From: Gordionus sp. m RMFG-2023
Taxonomy: Eukaryota > Nematomorpha > Gordioida > Chordodea > Parachordodidae
Direction of reading: 5' to 3'
NCBI RefSeq assembly: GCF_954871325.1
Contig: NC_088777.1
Location: forward strand, 12,873,366-12,937,365
Length of the DNA stretch: 64,000 bases
Below, one piece after another: positions 60,701 through 64,000 of this stretch. Positions within the stretch are counted from its first letter, which is position 1; each line of letters starts with the position of its first letter. The notes below the pieces were generated by a model that saw nothing but the letters and a program-made list of their open reading frames with translations, did not search any database and was not told the DNA's origin. The translations under genes were made by a program, and so were the position numbers.

Positions 60701-61464
60701 TTTCCGAATAAGTCTAATGAATTAAATTTTTATGACCAAATAAACGCCATTTTACATTTATTAGGCGGAGGATGGAAAGGAAGATTCGAACCTGCTGATC
60801 ACACTATCAATCAATACGAATTCGATGTTTTAGTCGGAGCGGATGGTAAAAAGAATACTTTGCAAGGTAGAGACATTATTTTTTTTTAATGTAATATATT
60901 TATCTATTAATGGTAAAAATGATTTAAATACAGGAACAAATATAAACCTATAAGGCATAATAATTAAATGAACCTCATGTTGAAGTTTACGCAAACCAAA
61001 TTTTACCTCCTAAGGTTCAGCTTACCTAGATATTTGTAATTAGTCAATCCCTTCTAATATTTTAAGTTCATATACTTTAAGAAGTTAGAAAAAACCCAAA
61101 ATCAATTTTAAAAAAAAATTAAATATTACTTAATTACTTGGGTCAAAATTTAAAATTATACCAAATGATTTCTTTACTACCCATTTCTTATCTAAAAAAC
61201 CCGAATAATTTGCAGTCTTTAGAAAAATATGCATTGCGATGTGATCAATTATAAAATGCTTAATATTGTAATAGAGATAGAATACTTTAATGTTTATATC
61301 TTCCACAGGTTTTAATCGCAAAGAATTCAGAGGAAAACTGGCCATAGCTATAACTGCCAACTTGGTGAATCACAAGACTGATTTGGAAAATAGGCTTGAA
61401 GAAATTAGCGGGACTTCTTGTATTTTTAACCCTTCCTTCTTTGCTAAACTCAAAAATTTTACTG
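39585..61464 (+). CDS. Mical: MICAL: FAD-dependent actin monooxygenase (first 6 coding exons)
   Basis: MICAL proteins are cytosolic flavin monooxygenases that oxidise methionines of actin and disassemble filaments downstream of semaphorin/plexin signalling. Six exons (39585-39727, 41871-41979, 57808-58015, 60153-60257, 60765-60866, 61309-61464) join in phase to 274 codons plus one base. Hallmarks are an N-terminal helical region with [13 protein letters not shown], the FAD Rossmann motif GAGPCG (residues 89-94) and the acidic Glu112 after the second strand (LVVEKR). Further matches are LHLWPF-like [23 protein letters not shown], the GD motif [13 protein letters not shown] (207-219) and [13 protein letters not shown]. 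The start is ATG 39585, with an in-frame stop 12 nt upstream and no intervening acceptor. The remaining monooxygenase, CH, LIM and C-terminal exons lie beyond the window. No domain-level damage is seen. Intron 2 is 15.8 kb and packed with transposons. Confidence 0.95.
39728..41870 (+). other. MICAL intron 1
   Basis: AT-rich, no further exon or intact element seen. Bounded by GTTTAC and TTTTTTATAG. Confidence 0.85.
41871..41979 (+). CDS. Mical: MICAL exon 2
   Basis: 109 nt, acceptor TTTTTTATAG, donor AAC/GTAATA. It encodes [20 protein letters not shown] and ends CQNIN. It matches the conserved MICAL stretch around the WKA-x-ALW-x-KLDKR motif. Too short to appear as a long open frame. Confidence 0.93.
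42101..42289. repeat. 95-bp tandem duplication
   Basis: TGTCAATATCATTACTAGAA starts each unit (42101 and 42196). The units are nearly identical over their length. AT-rich, non-coding. Confidence 0.9.
42532..43307 (-). mobile_element. LINE copy A, RT C-terminal part (minus strand)
   Basis: Reverse complement of roughly 50775-51540 of LINE copy B, at high identity. A 77-codon frame at 42602-42835 reads [17 protein letters not shown], then [20 protein letters not shown], and keeps the frame that copy B loses there by a one-base difference. It is interrupted at TAA 43305-43307 by the Harbinger chimera and resumes at 48934-48985. The 3' end of the LINE is missing. Confidence 0.88.
43308..43458. 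repeat. Harbinger-type 150-bp unit, left copy
   Basis: Starts CCCTGAATTCATAGTGAGAG and ends CATATTATTTCTCTTA, G+C-rich with GCGATCGCGATT motifs. The same unit forms the palindrome's central spacer. Probably a Harbinger MITE half. Confidence 0.75.
44479..44678 (+). pseudogene. Harbinger accessory-protein C-terminal coiled coil (left arm)
   Basis: After an acceptor-like TTTACTTTATAG, 65 or so codons read [20 protein letters not shown], then [11 protein letters not shown] and a stop at 44678. Such Lys/Glu/Leu-rich ends are common in the Myb/MADF-type second protein of PIF/Harbinger elements. The mirror copy is on the minus strand at about 47727-47926. Confidence 0.55.
45650..45813 (-). pseudogene. 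PIF/Harbinger transposase fragment (left arm mirror)
   Basis: Inverted copy of the fragment at 46592-46755, same readable frame. Coordinates are estimated from the symmetry. Confidence 0.8.
46134..46271. repeat. Central spacer of palindrome
   Basis: Another copy of the 150-bp Harbinger unit (ACCCTGAATTCATAGTGAGA start), slightly shorter than the copy at 43308. Confidence 0.85.
46592..46755 (+). pseudogene. PIF/Harbinger transposase N-terminal fragment (right arm)
   Basis: [20 protein letters not shown] then [18 protein letters not shown] is a clear match to the LRFLATG-x-x-x-x-LAYSFR-x-G-x-ST-x-x-I segment of Harbinger nucleases. The catalytic DDE region is absent. Confidence 0.85.
47069..47182 (+). 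pseudogene. hATC fragment captured in the palindrome (right arm)
   Basis: [20 protein letters not shown] then [12 protein letters not shown] and a stop, a hAT dimerisation domain. A hAT-like edge AGAGTTGGGCAGGTCCTCTG lies about 400 bp further at 47.58 kb. The mirror copy is on the minus strand at about 45.22-45.34 kb. Confidence 0.8.
48355..48603 (+). pseudogene. 82-codon frame in right arm, unrecognised
   Basis: The product starts [20 protein letters not shown] and ends hydrophobic. It is identical in sequence to the minus-strand frame at 43796-44044. It may be part of the Harbinger accessory gene; no domain can be named. Confidence 0.35.
48934..48985 (-). mobile_element. LINE copy A, resumed after the Harbinger insertion
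   Basis: TAAGGCGTCATGG and GAAAGCCCTGCTAAAATCTACAAAG are the reverse complement of LINE copy B around 50705-50790. They join directly to 43307 once the palindrome and one TAA are removed. Confidence 0.85.
49183..49452 (+). pseudogene. LINE B endonuclease-domain segment
   Basis: 89-codon open segment containing [20 protein letters not shown], the GD-x-N motif of APE-type endonucleases. Confidence 0.85.
50355..51356 (+). pseudogene. LINE B reverse-transcriptase segments
   Basis: Three overlapping or adjacent open segments (50355-50696, 50798-51097, 51066-51356) carry the fingers, palm (YADD) and thumb regions in order. A one-base loss near 51330, relative to copy A, shifts the frame after MYMKM. 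Confidence 0.85.
52547..53230 (-). pseudogene. hAT transposase relic in MICAL intron 2
   Basis: The minus-strand frame at 52547-52867 reads [20 protein letters not shown], matching the hAT LDPR-x-K-x-LL block. Further up the same strand, [24 protein letters not shown] and ATRWSS-like blocks appear with stops and frameshifts, in the order of a hAT catalytic core. No termini assigned; a possible left edge at 42373 was not convincing. Confidence 0.7.
53231..54879. other. AT-rich intron DNA with GC-rich repeat edges
   Basis: Contains one end of the AGACCTGCAGGCCCG-type repeat at 53.82 kb. No gene seen. Confidence 0.45.
54880..54983. mobile_element. MITE, GTGTTGTTAAACGGC family, copy 10 (short)
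   Basis: GTGTTGTTAAGATGGCACTA left and AAATCGAGCCATTTAACAAC right ends; the centre is deleted. In MICAL intron 2. Confidence 0.7.
54984..57807. other. End of MICAL intron 2, AT-rich
   Basis: Contains diverged GGGCCGGG-type repeat blocks at 55.66-55.98 kb, similar to 9.90-10.15 kb. An open frame at 57240-57497 has no MICAL similarity and is not called. Confidence 0.5.
57808..58015 (+). CDS. Mical: MICAL exon 3: FAD-binding Rossmann motif
   Basis: 208 nt, phase 0 in and 1 out, acceptor GAATTTAG, donor ATAA/GTAAGC. It encodes [19 protein letters not shown], then VVEKR and the conserved WPF and FCAGSID blocks. GxGxxG binds the FAD diphosphate and Glu112 would bind the adenosine ribose. Confidence 0.97.
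58016..60152 (+). other. MICAL intron 3
   Basis: AT-rich; one MITE (59242-59425) and ATTCGAAT-type repeat blocks near 59.7 kb. No exon seen. Confidence 0.85.
59242..59425. mobile_element. MITE, GTGTTGTTAAACGGC family, copy 11
   Basis: TAGTGTTGTTAAACGGCTCG left end; right end AAATCGAGCCCTTTCGCAAC is diverged. In MICAL intron 3. Confidence 0.75.
60153..60257 (+). CDS. Mical: MICAL exon 4
   Basis: 105 nt, acceptor AAAAATAAG, donor CAAA/GTAAAT, phase 1 both ends. It encodes [20 protein letters not shown] then [11 protein letters not shown], a near-exact MICAL match. Confidence 0.96.
60765..60866 (+). CDS. Mical: MICAL exon 5: GD motif
   Basis: 102 nt, acceptor ACATTTATTAG, donor CAAG/GTAGAG. 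It encodes [20 protein letters not shown] and GKKN. The GADG block is the second FAD-contact motif of group A flavin monooxygenases. Confidence 0.96.
61309..61464 (+). CDS. Mical: MICAL exon 6
   Basis: 156 nt, acceptor ATATCTTCCACAG, donor ACTG/GTAAAA. It encodes [20 protein letters not shown], then LEEISG and a Phe-rich helix. The next expected block (GIDLENIVYYKD-like) is not seen before 64000, so the next exon lies outside. Confidence 0.95.
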
Positions 61465-62030
61465 GTAAAAAAATTAACTTTTCTGTAACTTTATTTTGGT
61501 GGATTAAAATTCAAATATTTTTGATATATTTTATTAGACTAAAATTAGAGCGGGGTTTAGTTTTTCCTCGGGAAAGGGATCAAATTTTTATTTTGCTATT
61601 TATTTTTCCCTTATAAGAAAGAAAGTTGCGAAAAAATAATTTATATATTAATAAAAAAATATTGCCAAAAAAATATATATATTAATAATAGTGATGACTC
61701 GCAAAAAATTATTTACAAATAATTTCCCAGTTTTATCACTGTTTAACAACTTTCCCGGTTTAACCGTTTTCTATAAATTTATATATCACTGATAATTTCC
61801 CAGTTTAATCAATTATAAATTTAAATTTTATTTCTTTATATTTTTCTTTACTTTTATTTCTTGAATATATATTTTTTTCCTGCACAAGATGAATAATAAA
61901 AAAATGAAAAATTGATAAAATATGATAATGATAAATCGTTTTAAATCTATAATATATATTAAAGCCTTGTCACAAAATCATGTCACACTTTTCATATCAC
62001 ACTAATATATATTCAAAAATCGTTAATTTT

Positions 62031-62120
62031 GAAAAGTGCCTATGGCCCAATCGGGCAAGAACTTCGCTTACAAATCTAGATGGATTATTGGACTTTGGTT
62101 CGAACCCCGGCAAATTTTTT
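62031..62120 (+). repeat. tRNA-like SINE relic
   Basis: A-box-like TGGCCCAATCGGGC at 62043 and a near-perfect B box GGTTCGAACCCC at about 62097-62108. TGCC at the left can pair with GGCA at the right, as in an acceptor stem. The fold is incomplete, so this is a SINE head or tRNA pseudogene rather than a tRNA. Confidence 0.5.
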
Positions 62121-62789
62121 TTCTTCTTAGTCTGGTAAAATATTTTTTTTTCTTAATCTGACAAAATTAATCTATAAGATATGTTAATAAAGTATATATT
62201 TAGTAATTTTAATTTATGTGTACAATTAAAAAGTCTTTTAAATTAAATTTTTATTCATTTGTATTTTATAATCTAAAAATTTATTATTGCTTGATGAGAG
62301 TTTTATGTTAAAACCCTTAAGAAGGATCCATTCCACATTGAATTTTATACAACTTTATATCTCTAATTAGGTAATTTTTATGCATAAGTAATATTTGCAT
62401 CTCTCTTATCTTTTCTGAAATTGGCCTTTCTACATGCATTCCATAGTTTTGTATATTTTCTCATAACTTCATAATTTAATTGTAGAATGTATATTTTTCA
62501 TAACTTATAACATTTTCGATTAAATGTATAACTTTTTTGTTTTACTTATATATAATTTGACTATGATTAAAGTTAACCTCCTATTATATGTTAACTTAGA
62601 ATATCTTTTTATTTTTTCTATTGTAATTAAATAACAATGTCTTAAATTTATATTTTGTAACTAAGTAATAAATCATTTGCAAGGGTGGTGGTTTGTTTAA
62701 AATTTTAGGATGAACATATTTTTAGCTTGGTAGATTTAATTCTTATAAACCCCTACATCACACTTATTTTTCTGGATCCAAGGAAAAAA

Positions 62790-63906
62790 TAAATTATTTT
62801 GAGTTTTCCTGGGTTTGGGAAATATTTTTCACAATTAATATGGGCTTGGAAGTAGATTGGGAAACATTCTTTAAAATTAATATAGTCTTAGATTCCTGAA
62901 AATTTTTTAATTTTAAATATGGGTTAAAAATTGGCCTGAAAATTTTTTTTGGAGGCCAGGCCTGATCAAAAACCAAGGCCCATGCAACTTTCATATTCTG
63001 ATTCTGATTGTATTTTTAAATGCATTGTGACTTTTTATATATTTTATTTCAGTTCTCAACTATCAAAATTATTATGGTCTTTTTGCGAAAATTTTCCCAA
63101 GTGCGAGGACCTGGCTTGTGAATTTTTTTAATATTAGGCATAGATGTAATATTTAACACAGAATATTTATATGGCCCTCAGGTAAAAGCTAATTTAAATA
63201 TATTTTTATTCAAAAATAGTATTCATTCTCAGTATTAATGGGTTGGCATTTGTCTGAAGTAGGGGTATAAAAAATAGATATGGTTTTTAGAGATTTACCT
63301 ATCTCCCGGGTTGGGAAAAAATTTTGAAAATTACTATGGGTTGGCCAGGCTTGGGAAAATTTTTTTTATAAAATTTTTATAGGTTGGGCTGGGTTTGAAA
63401 AATATTTTTATAAATTATATTAGGCTGGGCTTGGGGAAAATTTTTCAAAAATATTATGAGCTAGAATGCTCGAGAATTTTTTTATTATTAACTACGAGTC
63501 ATTGGGCTTGGCCTGATAAAAAAACCTAGGCCCATGAAAATCTGATTAACATTATGATTATTTAAATATTTTTTTCAGTTCTCAACTACCAAAATTATAA
63601 TATTCATTGGGCTTGGAAGAATTTTACAATATTATTATGATTTTGTACTTTTTAATATTAAATATTAGGTATAAATGATCAGTAATATTTAACAAATAAT
63701 ATTGGTATTATTAAGTAAAAGCTTTAAATTTAATTTTACTAAACCATAGTATTTACACTTAGTTTTAATGGATTAAACCTGGCCTGAAAGGGGGGGGGAT
63801 TAAAAGAATAATGATTGGATATTATTTTCAAATAAGAGGTATCAACTATCATAAAAGTAAGAAGAAAATTCTCATTCCCCGTCATTTTTGACGGGCTGTC
63901 TTCTAG
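62790..63906 (+). mobile_element. Helitron 3' region with terminal hairpin
   Basis: It ends in CCCGTCA-TTTT-TGACGGG (63878-63896), then CTAG at 63903-63906 before T, the classical Helitron 3' structure. Upstream are minisatellite-like GGGTTGGGCTGGG blocks and a G run shared with 35590-38022. The 5' end was not found. Non-coding. Confidence 0.65.
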
Positions 63907-64000
63907 TTAGTTTTTATATTTTTGATAAAAAAATAATAATGATATTGCGAAAAAATAATTTATATTTGAAAAAAATATTGCCAAAAAAATAAATTTATAA

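Larger units (their letters stand above)
61465..64000 (+). other. MICAL intron 6 (incomplete)
   Basis: No further MICAL exon recognised up to the window end. The intron holds a tRNA-like SINE relic, AT-rich DNA and a Helitron 3' end. Confidence 0.7.

Noticed and set aside
61130-61360. Minus-strand frame over MICAL exon 6
   Set aside because: It is the antisense shadow of [13 protein letters not shown] and neighbouring codons.
1-64000. CRISPR arrays, bacterial operons or rRNA genes
   Set aside because: No regularly spaced direct repeats of CRISPR type, no operon-like gene runs and no rRNA motifs were seen; exons and introns show a eukaryote.

Overview
The window is AT-rich eukaryotic DNA with spliceosomal introns, dense transposable-element debris and no bacterial-type gene organisation. 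Two host genes can be assembled from short exons whose reading phases agree across every junction. One is a MICAL gene, which limits the source to animals; its protein reads closest to arthropod MICAL from memory. An arthropod such as a crustacean (possibly a parasitic copepod) is my inference, not a demonstrated identity.

Layout. (1) 1-4.2 kb: low-complexity DNA, a tRNA-like SINE relic and a hAT element (1723-2806) with an 8-bp target duplication. (2) 4256-22892, minus strand: 17 exons of a RhoGAP-domain gene. They encode 853 codons plus a stop; the RhoGAP domain lies at the visible N-terminal end and a long Ser/Lys-rich tail follows. Its 5' end is not found. (3) 23.0-30 kb: a three-level nest of small transposons (23012-24059), a second intact hAT-type MITE (25308-26028), AT-rich DNA, and a heat-shock-element/TATA cluster at 29.0 kb. 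(4) 30108-39451: a relic LTR element whose interior is swollen by a hAT (31489-38411). That hAT contains Helitron material, which contains another hAT (35969-37855), which contains a GC-rich MITE. (5) 39585-61464 and beyond, plus strand: the first six coding exons of MICAL, covering the start of the FAD-dependent monooxygenase domain. (6) The 15.8-kb second MICAL intron holds two LINE copies head to head. A 5.6-kb, nearly perfect palindromic PIF/Harbinger-hAT chimera is inserted in one of them with a TAA target duplication. (7) 61.5-64 kb: the next MICAL intron, with a second tRNA-like SINE and a Helitron end.

A family of about eleven roughly 100-220 bp inverted-repeat MITEs (ends GTGTTGTTAAACGGCTCGAT) is scattered from 8 to 59 kb, mostly in introns of the RhoGAP gene.

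The two host genes are divergently transcribed, about 16.7 kb apart (visible RhoGAP 5' exon to MICAL ATG). MICAL oxidises actin and many RhoGAPs regulate actin through Rho-family GTPases, but nothing in the sequence shows that the two are functionally linked. Splice choices are by eye; the phase agreement is the main support for the gene models.
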